Below are positions 16,851-25,154 of a DNA stretch of 64,000 nt, one piece after another. The stretch comes from Marinobacterium weihaiense (GTDB lineage: Bacteria > Pseudomonadota > Gammaproteobacteria > Pseudomonadales > Balneatricaceae): assembly GCF_019061305.1 (NCBI RefSeq), contig NZ_JAHQZT010000001.1, forward strand, positions 327,398 through 391,397. Reading direction: 5' to 3'. Below the pieces are notes generated by a model, which saw nothing but the letters and a program-made list of their open reading frames with translations, did no database searches and was not told the DNA's origin. The translations under genes and the position numbers were made by a program. The stretch's first letter is position 1, and each line of letters begins with the position of its first letter.

Positions 16851-17949
16851 GACCGGCTCCCGAATAACGGCGGGCGTACGCCTCGTGTTGATGAATTTCG
16901 GCATCAGACATGCGACTATCCAGCACCACGAACTGGCCCGAGAACACCGTCGGCACAGGCTTGCCTTGCAACGTACGACTGATGGCTTCGGCAATGGCAA
17001 TACCGGCCTCATCACCCAACCGCATAAGTACAGTATCCAGACGTCCTTCACGCAACTGCTCAATTTCTTCCGGCCCGCCGCCCCAGCCATTCACTGATAG
17101 CGACTGGCCTGATGCCTCGAGTGCATCAAGCGTTCCCAGGGCCACATCGGTGGAACAGGCATAAATATAATCCAGCTCAGGGTGCTGCGACAGCATTCGG
17201 CCGGCAGCCTCACGGCCGCCATCGCGACTTGAGTCGGAATAGTAGCTGCTCAACATACGGTGCCCCGGCGGCAGCGCCTCGATGAAACCGCTGCCACGCA
17301 TCTGACTCACCAGCCCCTTGCTGCGAAATAGCACGCCGTAGCGTGCTCCCTCTGGAAAACGCTCGGCAAAATGACGTGCCAGAATACGCCCGCCCTCGAT
17401 ATGGTCAAAGCCGACATACATGAACGGTTGACGGTTTTTCCAGCTTTTCAAAGGTGTGGTTATATTCTGCAGAATCAGACGCGTATCAGTATTCTGAATC
17501 AGGCGCTCAATGATATGACGGTGACGTGGCGAATCCAGAGTGTAGATCAGAAAGTCCGGTTGCCATTCAAGCAGTTCGCGAATCTGGCGAATCTGCTCGT
17601 CTAAGTGTATGTTCGGCGCCGTGTAGCGCGTTTCAAGCCAATAACGAATACCAAGGTCATCCAGGCGTCCGGTCAAGGCATTTTCACTGTCCGACCAGTA
17701 ACTCGAAGCCTGCAGGCCAGGGTATACTTGGGCAATGCGAACCGGCCGATGCTGCTCCCCCGAATGTATCGACCGCGGTGGTGATTGCACCGCTCGTGTC
17801 AACGCTTCAAGCCAGGGCAGCTCTTCGGGGTGGTCCTCATAATACTGCTCGTACAGCCAGTAATCATCCAGGCTTGCCGCCTGAGAAACACTCGCCATCA
17901 TGGCCAGTAACATCAACGCCAGCAGGCATACCCGCTGGTTTTGACCCAC
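16840..17949 (-). CDS. luxP: LuxP-type autoinducer-2 binding periplasmic protein
   Basis: Exported ribose-binding-fold protein of 369 residues, close in length to Vibrio harveyi LuxP (365). A signal peptide ends near SQA-AS (about 25). Long conserved blocks include IAQVYPG, LILQNITTP, YVGFDHIEGGR, IYACSTDVALG, VNGWGGG and PVPTVFSG. Every residue reported to contact borated AI-2 is present: Q80, S82, W85, N162, R218, T267, D268, W289 and R310. The start is the GTG at 17949, with AGGGAGG five bases away; an ATG at 17976 is an alternative. It is translationally coupled to the LuxQ-like kinase. It most likely senses AI-2 or a close sugar-like relative; no luxS or lsr gene is in the window. Confidence 0.92.
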   Translation of the reverse strand: MGQNQRVCLLALMLLAMMASVSQAASLDDYWLYEQYYEDHPEELPWLEALTRAVQSPPRSIHSGEQHRPVRIAQVYPGLQASSYWSDSENALTGRLDDLGIRYWLETRYTAPNIHLDEQIRQIRELLEWQPDFLIYTLDSPRHRHIIERLIQNTDTRLILQNITTPLKSWKNRQPFMYVGFDHIEGGRILARHFAERFPEGARYGVLFRSKGLVSQMRGSGFIEALPPGHRMLSSYYSDSSRDGGREAAGRMLSQHPELDYIYACSTDVALGTLDALEASGQSLSVNGWGGGPEEIEQLREGRLDTVLMRLGDEAGIAIAEAISRTLQGKPVPTVFSGQFVVLDSRMSDAEIHQHEAYARRYSGAGRDY

Positions 17950-18008
17950 ATCGCCTCCCTGTTTGAACGTCAGCATCCGTACTCGGCTCCCCGTTGAGCA
18001 GTCGGCCC

Positions 18009-18746
18009 TCAGGCCCGAACGAAAAAGATGGCGGTCATGGCTAGCCCGACCAATACCACGAAGATCTTGACCGCCCGCGTCGGCAGCAAACGTGACAGCG
18101 CGGCCCCCTGATAGCCACCCAGCGTCGCCGCCAGCATCATGACGATGGCTTCCAGCCAGAGCACTTTGCCCGCCAGCGCAAAGGCCATAACAGAAATCAG
18201 CGATACCACAAACGAGACCCAGTTTTTGAGCCCGTTCATCAGCAGCATATTACTCATGCCGGCGGCCGCGAACATGGCCAGCAGCATGATGCCCAACCCA
18301 CCATTAAAATAGCCACCATATACCGCCACCACAAACAGGCCTGGCAATAATGGAAGTGGATGCTCACTTTTGCGTATCCGCGCCAATACCGGCTGCCCGA
18401 ACGCGAACATCAAAGTGGCCAGCAACAGCAGAGCCGGCACAACCTGCGAAAAAAGTTCAGCCGGTGTCATCAGCAGCAGTGTGCCACCCAGGAGACCACC
18501 AGCCAGCCCAACCAGTGACATCTGTATGTGCTGGCGACGCGTCATCTGACGCAATTCCTGCCGAAAGCCAGCAGCACCACCCAGATAACCGGGGAGTACT
18601 GCCACGGCGCTGGTGGCATTGGCCGTGATCGGCGGCACACCGGCCCAGACTAGCGCCGGAAACGTCAGGAAGGACCCCCCGCCGGCGATTGAGTTCAGAA
18701 CACCTGCCAGATAGCCGGCTACGATGAGTACAGTCCACTCCAACAT
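18009..18746 (-). CDS. TSUP family (TauE/SafE) membrane transporter
   Basis: Membrane protein of 245 residues with about eight helices in two related halves. The family signature at the N-terminus is GYLAGVLNSIAGGGSFLTFPAL, repeated in weaker form as VAVYGGYFNGGLGIMLLAMF. Members export or import sulfite, sulfonates or small organic acids; the substrate cannot be read from the sequence. It begins 9 bases after the uvrB stop on the same strand, so it may be co-transcribed with uvrB. The luxP-like gene follows but has its own ribosome site. Confidence 0.9.
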   Translation of the reverse strand: MLEWTVLIVAGYLAGVLNSIAGGGSFLTFPALVWAGVPPITANATSAVAVLPGYLGGAAGFRQELRQMTRRQHIQMSLVGLAGGLLGGTLLLMTPAELFSQVVPALLLLATLMFAFGQPVLARIRKSEHPLPLLPGLFVVAVYGGYFNGGLGIMLLAMFAAAGMSNMLLMNGLKNWVSFVVSLISVMAFALAGKVLWLEAIVMMLAATLGGYQGAALSRLLPTRAVKIFVVLVGLAMTAIFFVRA

Positions 18747-18755
18747 CCCTGATCC

Positions 18756-20768
18756 CTATCCACTGTGCTTGAGGCGTTCCAGCTCATCGCGATAGCCGGC
18801 CGCCTTTTCGAATTCCAGATTCTTGGCCGCCTCGTACATCTGATCTTCCAGACGACTGATCGCCTTGGCCAATTCGGCCGGCGTCAGTGCAGCAGCATCC
18901 ACATGATAACCGGTTTCGGACTCTGCAACCTTGCGCGTGCCGGTTCGTCCACGCTTGCCTGGTATCTGCTGAGCCCCCTCCATGATATCCGCCACCGACT
19001 TGCGAATCCCCTTTGGGGTAATACCATGCTCGGCATTGAAAGCCAGCTGCTTTTCACGTCGGCGTTCGGTTTCATCCAGAGCGCGCTGCATGGAACCGGT
19101 CATGCGATCAGCATACAGAATCGCACGCCCGTTCACGTTACGCGCGGCACGTCCAATGGTCTGAATCATCGACGTTTCGGAGCGCAGGAACCCTTCCTTG
19201 TCCGCATCCAGAATGGCTACCAGCGCCACTTCCGGCATATCGATGCCTTCACGCAACAGGTTGATGCCGACCAGCACGTCAAACTCGCCGATCCGCAGAT
19301 CTCGGATGATCTCGACCCGCTCCACTGTATCAATGTCGGAATGCAGGTAACGCACACGGACATCATGCTCAGCCAGATACTCAGTCAAATCCTCAGCCAT
19401 GCGCTTGGTCAACACGGTAACGACGACCCGCTCCTTGCGCGCTACCACCTGATTGATCTCCTGCAGCAGATCATCCACCTGCGTACTGGCGGGACGCACG
19501 TCCACGATCGGATCGACTAGCCCGGTGGGCCGCACGACCTGCTCGACGATCTGCTGCGCATGCGCCGCTTCATATTTGCTGGGCGTGGCCGACACAAACA
19601 CCATCTGCGGTGCAATGCGCTCCCACTCCTCGAACTTCATAGGCCGGTTGTCCAGCGCCGAGGGCAATCGGAAGCCGTATTCAACCAGTGTTTCCTTGCG
19701 CGATCGGTCGCCTTTGTACATGGCACCGATCTGGGGCACCGTCACATGCGATTCATCAATCACCAGTAAGGCGTTATCCGGCAGGTAGTCAAACAGCGTC
19801 GGAGGGGCTGCGCCGGGCTCACGCCCGGACAGATACCGCGAGTAGTTCTCGATCCCCGAGCAGTACCCCAGCTCCAGGATCATCTCGATGTCATACAACG
19901 TCCGCTGCTCCAGGCGCTGGGCTTCCACCAGCTTGTTGTTGTCCTTGAGCTGCTTTAGACGCTGCTGCAGCTCGTCCTTGATATGCTCGGTGGCTTCCAG
20001 CAGTGTCTCTCGCGGCGTTACGTAATGAGTCTTGGGATAAATGGTCGCCCGCGGCACCTTGCGCAGCACCTCGCCGGTAAGCGGATCGAACCAGGCGATC
20101 TGATCAACCTCGTCACCGAAAAGCTCGATGCGTATGGCTTCCTTTTCAGATTCAGCCGGAAAAACATCAATCACGTCGCCGCGCACCCGGTAGGTGCCAC
20201 GATGGAATTCGATATCGTTGCGTGTGTACTGCAGCTCGGCCAGGCGGCGCAGCAAGTCGCGCTGGTCAATCAGATCACCGCGATCAAGATGTAACATCAT
20301 GGACAGGTAAGACTGGGGGTCACCCAGACCATAAATGGCCGATACCGTCGCCACGATGATGGCGTCATCCCGCTCCAGCAAAGCCTTTGTGGCCGACAAC
20401 CGCATCTGTTCGATATGATCATTGATGGAAGCGTCCTTCTCGATAAATGTATCAGAGGACGGTACATAGGCTTCTGGCTGGTAGTAGTCGTAATAGGAAA
20501 CAAAGTACTCCACGGCATTATCGGGAAAGAACTCCCGAAACTCGCCATACAGCTGGGCTGCCAGCGTCTTGTTATGGGCCATGATAATGGTGGGGCGTTG
20601 CACGGCCGCGACAACGTTGGCTATGGTGAAGGTCTTGCCGGACCCGGTCACCCCCAGCAGCGTTTGCGCCGCCAGCCCCGATTCCAGGCCATCCACCAGT
20701 GCACTGATCGCTGCCGGCTGGTCGCCTGCTGGCGCAAACGCTGACTGTACATTGAATCTCTGCTTCAT
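18756..20768 (-). CDS. uvrB: UvrABC excinuclease subunit B
   Basis: Damage-verifying helicase-like subunit of nucleotide excision repair, full length at 670 residues. Walker A is [10 protein letters not shown], the beta-hairpin region contains [15 protein letters not shown], the DEAH-like motif is VIDESHVT, and the second domain carries [26 protein letters not shown] in pieces. The C-terminal UVR motif ([27 protein letters not shown]), which binds UvrC, is present. It is divergent from the aminotransferase gene across a 210-base gap. A clear LexA box was not seen there. It may be cotranscribed with the TSUP gene downstream. Confidence 0.98.
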   Translation of the reverse strand: MKQRFNVQSAFAPAGDQPAAISALVDGLESGLAAQTLLGVTGSGKTFTIANVVAAVQRPTIIMAHNKTLAAQLYGEFREFFPDNAVEYFVSYYDYYQPEAYVPSSDTFIEKDASINDHIEQMRLSATKALLERDDAIIVATVSAIYGLGDPQSYLSMMLHLDRGDLIDQRDLLRRLAELQYTRNDIEFHRGTYRVRGDVIDVFPAESEKEAIRIELFGDEVDQIAWFDPLTGEVLRKVPRATIYPKTHYVTPRETLLEATEHIKDELQQRLKQLKDNNKLVEAQRLEQRTLYDIEMILELGYCSGIENYSRYLSGREPGAAPPTLFDYLPDNALLVIDESHVTVPQIGAMYKGDRSRKETLVEYGFRLPSALDNRPMKFEEWERIAPQMVFVSATPSKYEAAHAQQIVEQVVRPTGLVDPIVDVRPASTQVDDLLQEINQVVARKERVVVTVLTKRMAEDLTEYLAEHDVRVRYLHSDIDTVERVEIIRDLRIGEFDVLVGINLLREGIDMPEVALVAILDADKEGFLRSETSMIQTIGRAARNVNGRAILYADRMTGSMQRALDETERRREKQLAFNAEHGITPKGIRKSVADIMEGAQQIPGKRGRTGTRKVAESETGYHVDAAALTPAELAKAISRLEDQMYEAAKNLEFEKAAGYRDELERLKHSG

Positions 20769-20978
20769 GACTCTACCGTTTTCACAGATGACCGCGCAGT
20801 ATAACGCGACGGCGCAGCATCAAAAAATGTTTCCCCGCCATCATCGCAACGGCGACAAATACAGGGCCGACAAGGGTTTTTTCCATACAGGCATTCAGAC
20901 CAGGCCATTTATGCTGTATGCTCATTTGGCTATATGCATTGATGGATACCTTGCACCGATTATAGAGAGGACCGAGGC

Positions 20979-22166
20979 TTGGACGTGCAACTTTCCAACC
21001 GCGTGAACAGCATCAAACCTTCCCCGACACTGGCCGTCACTAACCGTGCCGCCGAACTTCGTGCCGCGGGCAACGATATCATTGGCCTGGGTGCCGGCGA
21101 ACCGGATTTCGATACGCCGGAGCACATCAAGGCCGCTGCCACCAAGGCCATTCAGGATGGCTTCACCAAATACACCGCCGTTGACGGTACGCCCGCGCTG
21201 AAACAGGCGATCATCAACAAGTTCGAGCGCGAGAACGGTTTCAAGTACGAAGCCAACCAGATTCTGGTCTCCAGCGGCGGCAAGCAGAGCTTCTTCAACA
21301 TGTCTCTGGCCCTGCTCAACCCGGGTGACGAAGTGGTCATTCCGGCACCGTACTGGGTGTCCTACCCGGATATGGTACTGGTTGCCGAAGGCAAGCCGGT
21401 CATCATTACCACCACTCAGGAGCAGCGCTTCAAGATAACGCCGGCACAGCTGGAAGAAGCGATCACCGACAAGACCCGCATGGTGGTTCTGAACAGCCCC
21501 TCCAACCCGTCCGGCGTAGCCTATACACTGGAAGAGCTGCGGGCGCTGGGCGATGTACTGAAACAGCACCCGAACATACTGGTCGCGACCGATGACATGT
21601 ATGAACACATATTGTTCACCGACAAGCCGTTCTGCAACATTTTGAACGCCTGCCCTGAACTGTATGACCGTACTGTCGTGCTGAATGGTGTTTCCAAGGC
21701 CTACTCCATGACCGGCTGGCGTATCGGCTATGCCGCAGGCCCTGCCAAGCTTATCGGTGCGATGAAGAAGATCCAGTCACAGAGTACCTCCAACCCGAAC
21801 TCCATTGCTCAGGTTGCAGCACAAGCCGCACTTGACGGCCCACAGGACTGCGTTGAGATGATGGTTAGCGCATTCAAGCAGCGTCACAACTTCGTGGTTT
21901 CGTCCCTGAATGAAATCGAAGGCGTGGACTGCATTGAGGCCGACGGTACTTTTTATGCATTCCCGAGCTTCCAGGCCGTGATCGACTCGCGCCCCGAATT
22001 CGAGAATGACATTGCACTGGCCGAATTCCTGCTGCAGGAAGCCGGTGTGGCACTGGTACCCGGCTCCGCGTTTGGCGCTCCCGGCAACATGCGCCTCTCC
22101 TTTGCCACCAGCATGAATGTACTTGAGTCGGCCATCAGCCGCATCAAGACTGCCCTGGAAAAGTGA
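20979..22166 (+). CDS. Aspartate aminotransferase (class I PLP enzyme, subgroup Ib/Igamma)
   Basis: PLP-dependent transaminase of 395 residues. The N-terminus (QLSNRVNSIKPSPTLAVTNRA) and GLGAGEPDFDTPEHIK are typical of bacterial aspartate aminotransferases with prephenate or broad side activity. The PLP lysine is in NGVSKAYSMTGWRIGY, and NSPSNPSG and the C-terminal arginine region (NMRLSFA) are intact. The start is either TTG 20979 (preceded by GAGAGGA, 8 bases away) or GTG 20985; the first gives the N-terminus MDVQLS. A strong terminator follows. It lies divergently from uvrB and has no metabolic partners nearby. Confidence 0.95.
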   Translation: MDVQLSNRVNSIKPSPTLAVTNRAAELRAAGNDIIGLGAGEPDFDTPEHIKAAATKAIQDGFTKYTAVDGTPALKQAIINKFERENGFKYEANQILVSSGGKQSFFNMSLALLNPGDEVVIPAPYWVSYPDMVLVAEGKPVIITTTQEQRFKITPAQLEEAITDKTRMVVLNSPSNPSGVAYTLEELRALGDVLKQHPNILVATDDMYEHILFTDKPFCNILNACPELYDRTVVLNGVSKAYSMTGWRIGYAAGPAKLIGAMKKIQSQSTSNPNSIAQVAAQAALDGPQDCVEMMVSAFKQRHNFVVSSLNEIEGVDCIEADGTFYAFPSFQAVIDSRPEFENDIALAEFLLQEAGVALVPGSAFGAPGNMRLSFATSMNVLESAISRIKTALEK

Positions 22167-22172
22167 TCCCAT

Positions 22173-22204
22173 ACGCCCCGGTCCTCCCGGGGCGTTTTCT
22201 TTTA
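22173..22204 (+). terminator. Terminator after the aminotransferase gene
   Basis: Arms ACGCCCCGG and CCGGGGCGT followed by TTTTCTTTT. Confidence 0.88.
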
Positions 22205-22224
22205 CCCCATCCGATACCTGTGCC

Positions 22225-23409
22225 ATGAAAACCCGAGCCCTCACCGAGTTGCTGGCATCAACCTCCGCTCCCGCCCTGCTTTTGAAAGACAATGATTTTC
22301 GATGGAGCAATGATGCCTTTAAACAATTGCCTTTGCAGGAGCAAGACAAGCTTCAATCCTGGGGCAACACAACTGATGATGATCTACTGGTGTGCAACGG
22401 CACTCTGTTTGAGCGCCTGACCGCTGCCGACCACACTCTGGTGATTGCCAGTGGCCACCGTGCGGCTCACCAGCAGCGCCGCCTGCTGCAGGCCCTGATC
22501 CCCCTGCTTCAGACGGGAAACAACCCGTTTTTCGTACTGCCCCAAATTCTGTGTGAAGTGCTGGAGTGGGACGCCTGCGCCGCCTGTACGCGCCTCAGTG
22601 ACAGCCAATTCAGCCTCGTGGGCCATTGGCAAAACGGCCAACAACAGCCGCCACGCACCCTGGAGCAGGATGTCAGCCTTGCCAAGTCACTATATGTGGC
22701 TGATGCCAGCCCGACCCAAATTGCTGCCTGGGAGCTCCCTACTGAAGACCCTCTCCTGCCCGGATGCGGCGTATGGCTCGCTCAACGCATCGATGACGCA
22801 AAGGGCATTGCCAGGGGACACCTGGCCATGTGGCATCAATCCCCCCCCGCCAATCTGGCCGATAGCATTCACGTGATGCAGCTGTGTGCTGACCTAGTGG
22901 GCAGCTGGCTGCCCAGTGAAGCCACCAAACCCGAACAAGCAATTTTTCAGTCTGACTCACTGACACGCCTGCCACAACGGGACGCACTGGACCATGCCTT
23001 GACCGCATCAGAGCACCAGTATCCAACCGGTGACCAACTGTTGGCACTGATCGATATCGATAACCTCTCGCGTATCAACAATGAGCGCGGGCAACAGACA
23101 GGTGACCGCGTGCTCTGCACATTTGCTGACAAGCTGCAGCATCTGTGCCGACCGGACGATCGACTTTTCCGTTTGGGTGGTGACGAATTCGTACTGTTAA
23201 TGCCGGTTGGCAAGCAGGCCAACTCCCTGCTGAAACGTCTTGATCAGCTTAATCGCAGCATGGCTGAGCAATTGGGTACAGCATTTCATGCCAGCGCAGG
23301 CATAGCCAAGCTAAGTGAGGCCAACGGCAGCGGTGATGACCTTTTGCTGATTGCCAATTCCCGCCTGCAGCAGGCCAAGCAGTCGGGTAACGGAAAGTTG
23401 TCGCCTTAA
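22225..23409 (+). CDS. Diguanylate cyclase with GAF-like N-terminal region
   Basis: Protein of 394 residues that probably makes cyclic di-GMP. The C-terminal GGDEF domain has the intact signature RLGGDEF and, five residues before it, a likely product-binding inhibitory site (RPDD). The N-terminal 230 residues are soluble, and the part around ILCEVLEWDACAACTRL is GAF-like, so it may sense a cytoplasmic signal. ATG 22225 is chosen because the longer in-frame extension overlaps the aminotransferase gene and its terminator. It stands alone, 29 bases before the regulatory region of the efflux operon. Confidence 0.85.
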   Translation: MKTRALTELLASTSAPALLLKDNDFRWSNDAFKQLPLQEQDKLQSWGNTTDDDLLVCNGTLFERLTAADHTLVIASGHRAAHQQRRLLQALIPLLQTGNNPFFVLPQILCEVLEWDACAACTRLSDSQFSLVGHWQNGQQQPPRTLEQDVSLAKSLYVADASPTQIAAWELPTEDPLLPGCGVWLAQRIDDAKGIARGHLAMWHQSPPANLADSIHVMQLCADLVGSWLPSEATKPEQAIFQSDSLTRLPQRDALDHALTASEHQYPTGDQLLALIDIDNLSRINNERGQQTGDRVLCTFADKLQHLCRPDDRLFRLGGDEFVLLMPVGKQANSLLKRLDQLNRSMAEQLGTAFHASAGIAKLSEANGSGDDLLLIANSRLQQAKQSGNGKLSP

Positions 23410-23412
23410 TAT

Positions 23413-23464
23413 TGAACCGTTCATTCCACTAAGGCACAATGCGCCCTTTCTGGAATGAACGGTT
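23413..23464 (+). promoter_or_regulatory. Promoter inside a 14-bp inverted repeat before the TetR/efflux genes
   Basis: Perfect 14-base arms AACCGTTCATTCCA (23415-23428) and TGGAATGAACGGTT (23451-23464) flank a likely promoter: -35 TTGAAC (23413-23418), 16-base spacer, -10 CACAAT (23435-23440). The arms would let a dimeric repressor, most likely the TetR protein that follows, cover both ends of the promoter (inferred). Confidence 0.65.
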
Positions 23465-23471
23465 TAATTAC

Positions 23472-24089
23472 ATGAGCAGAGGCAGGCCTCCCACACACAG
23501 CCGTGAAGAACTGCTGGAAATTGGTAACACCCTGTTCCAGCTGCACGGCTATCACGGCACCAGCCTTAGCATGATTCTGGATGCCTGTGGTGTTTCACGC
23601 GGGTCTTTTTACAACTACTTTGGCGGCAAAGAGCATTTCGCCATCGAGGTTATCGAGCACTATCACCCGCTGGAAATTGACCGCTGGAACAGTGAGTTTG
23701 CTCAGCTGGAGGGGAGCCATGCCGCCAAGCTCGAACGCATGATGCATAAGCTGATTGAAGAGTTCAGCATGAGCCATGAACGCATCGGCTGCCTCTTGGC
23801 CAACCTGTCCGGCGAGATGGCGCTGGCATCACAGGCTTTTCGTGATGCCATTCGCAATGCCATTCAGCGCGTCATCCATGCCATTACCGAGGACATGCGC
23901 CTGTGCCAGGAGGAAGGCAGCGTACGCACTGACCTCAAGCCCGAACAGTTGGCTTGGCTGCTCTGGGATTATTGGCAGGGCGCACTGCTGCGTATGAAAA
24001 CCGAGAACAACCGTGAGCCGCTGTACCAAGCCGTCGATATGCTCTGGCATCGTCTACTGCCACCACAACCTGATTCCCCCACTCCCTAA
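23472..24089 (+). CDS. TetR-family repressor of the RND efflux operon
   Basis: TetR/AcrR regulator of 205 residues. The N-terminal helix-turn-helix is clear: LFQLHGYHGTSLSMILDACGVSRGSFYNYFGGKEHF. The C-terminal ligand domain is of the TetR_C type often paired with efflux pumps. ATG 23472 is preferred over 23439 because the latter overlaps the -10 box and lies within the operator. The next gene, an RND adaptor, begins 9 bases after the stop on the same strand, so the regulator heads the efflux operon and probably represses it and itself through the inverted repeat just upstream. Confidence 0.9.
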   Translation: MSRGRPPTHSREELLEIGNTLFQLHGYHGTSLSMILDACGVSRGSFYNYFGGKEHFAIEVIEHYHPLEIDRWNSEFAQLEGSHAAKLERMMHKLIEEFSMSHERIGCLLANLSGEMALASQAFRDAIRNAIQRVIHAITEDMRLCQEEGSVRTDLKPEQLAWLLWDYWQGALLRMKTENNREPLYQAVDMLWHRLLPPQPDSPTP

Positions 24090-24098
24090 GAGAAACGC

Positions 24099-25154
24099 AT
24101 GAAAAGGAACCTTGTACTTCTACTGCTTTGCTCACTGACTGCCATGCCTGTGCAGGCCGAGACGTCAGAGCCATCGCAACCCGCCGGCTTGCCCGCCGAA
24201 GTCATCACCGTCACTTCCGCCTCATTGACCGAACAGCTCAACGCTGTTGGTGTGCTTCAGGCCAATGAAGCCGTGATGGTCAGCCCCGAGCAGAATGGCC
24301 GCGTCAGTGACATTCTGTTCTCAGAAGGGCAGAAAATTGAAGCCGGCACACCGCTGTTCCAACTTGACAGCGCACTTTACGACGCCGCCCTCGCACAGGC
24401 ACGCGCACGCGCGCGGCTGAGCGAGCTGGAGTACCAGCGCGCCTCAAGCCTGTTGGAAAAGCGAGTCGGCTCACGTACCGAACATGACACCCGCCTTGCG
24501 CAACTGCGTGTCGACCAGGCTGAGGTCGCTCTGGCCCAGACCCAGCTCGATAAAATGACGGTACGCGCTCCTTTCTCCGGCACACTCGGGCTACGCCAGG
24601 TCAGCCCCGGCGATTTTGTTACCTCTGGCCAGCCGCTGGTCGAACTGACCGACCTGTCGACACTCAAGGTCGAATTCAGCATTCCCGAACGCCACCTGCA
24701 ACAATTGCAAACCGGTCAGCCCCTGTCGCTGATCATTGATGCCCTGGGCGCTGATGCATTCGCCGGTGAGATCTATGCCATTGCCCCAAGCGCCAACCCG
24801 ACCAGCCACAACATCCGGGTGCGCGCACGTGTCCCCAACCCCGATGGCGTTCTGCGCCCGGGGCTCTTTGCACGCATTCAGGTTGAAACCGCGCGTCATG
24901 AACAGGCGCTGGTCGTGCCAGAGCAAGCCCTGATCCTGCAGGGCAATCAGACACTGGTCATGCAGCTGAATGCCGACAACCAGGCCGAGCTGACCCCGGT
25001 CACCACCGGCCTGCGCCGCTTCGGCGAGGTTCAGATTCTGTCGGGGCTCGCTCCCGGCGCCGTAGTCGTCACGGCCGGACACCTGAAACTGCGCCCGGGC
25101 ATGCCTGTCACACCGGTCTTTGCTGATGCACCGGACGAGGACGCCGACGCATGA
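24099..25154 (+). CDS. RND efflux periplasmic adaptor (membrane fusion protein)
   Basis: Adaptor of 351 residues with an N-terminal signal peptide (cleavage near VQA-ET). It has the usual order of lipoyl halves (VSPEQNGRVSDILFSEGQKIEAG and MTVRAPFSGTLGLRQVSPGDFV), a short alpha-hairpin between them, a beta-barrel and a membrane-proximal domain. There is no lipobox cysteine, so it is anchored by the pump or by a retained N-terminal helix. Its stop overlaps the pump start by 4 bases. It links the inner-membrane pump to the TolC-like channel encoded downstream. Confidence 0.95.
   Translation: MKRNLVLLLLCSLTAMPVQAETSEPSQPAGLPAEVITVTSASLTEQLNAVGVLQANEAVMVSPEQNGRVSDILFSEGQKIEAGTPLFQLDSALYDAALAQARARARLSELEYQRASSLLEKRVGSRTEHDTRLAQLRVDQAEVALAQTQLDKMTVRAPFSGTLGLRQVSPGDFVTSGQPLVELTDLSTLKVEFSIPERHLQQLQTGQPLSLIIDALGADAFAGEIYAIAPSANPTSHNIRVRARVPNPDGVLRPGLFARIQVETARHEQALVVPEQALILQGNQTLVMQLNADNQAELTPVTTGLRRFGEVQILSGLAPGAVVVTAGHLKLRPGMPVTPVFADAPDEDADA

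Noticed and set aside
16851..17090. Longer N-terminus for the LuxQ-like kinase
   Set aside because: It would overlap the luxP-like gene by about 250 bases, lacks homology and has no good ribosome site; GTG 16850 fits better.
20769..20978. LexA (SOS) box upstream of uvrB
   Set aside because: No convincing CTGT-N8-ACAG sequence was found in the divergent region.
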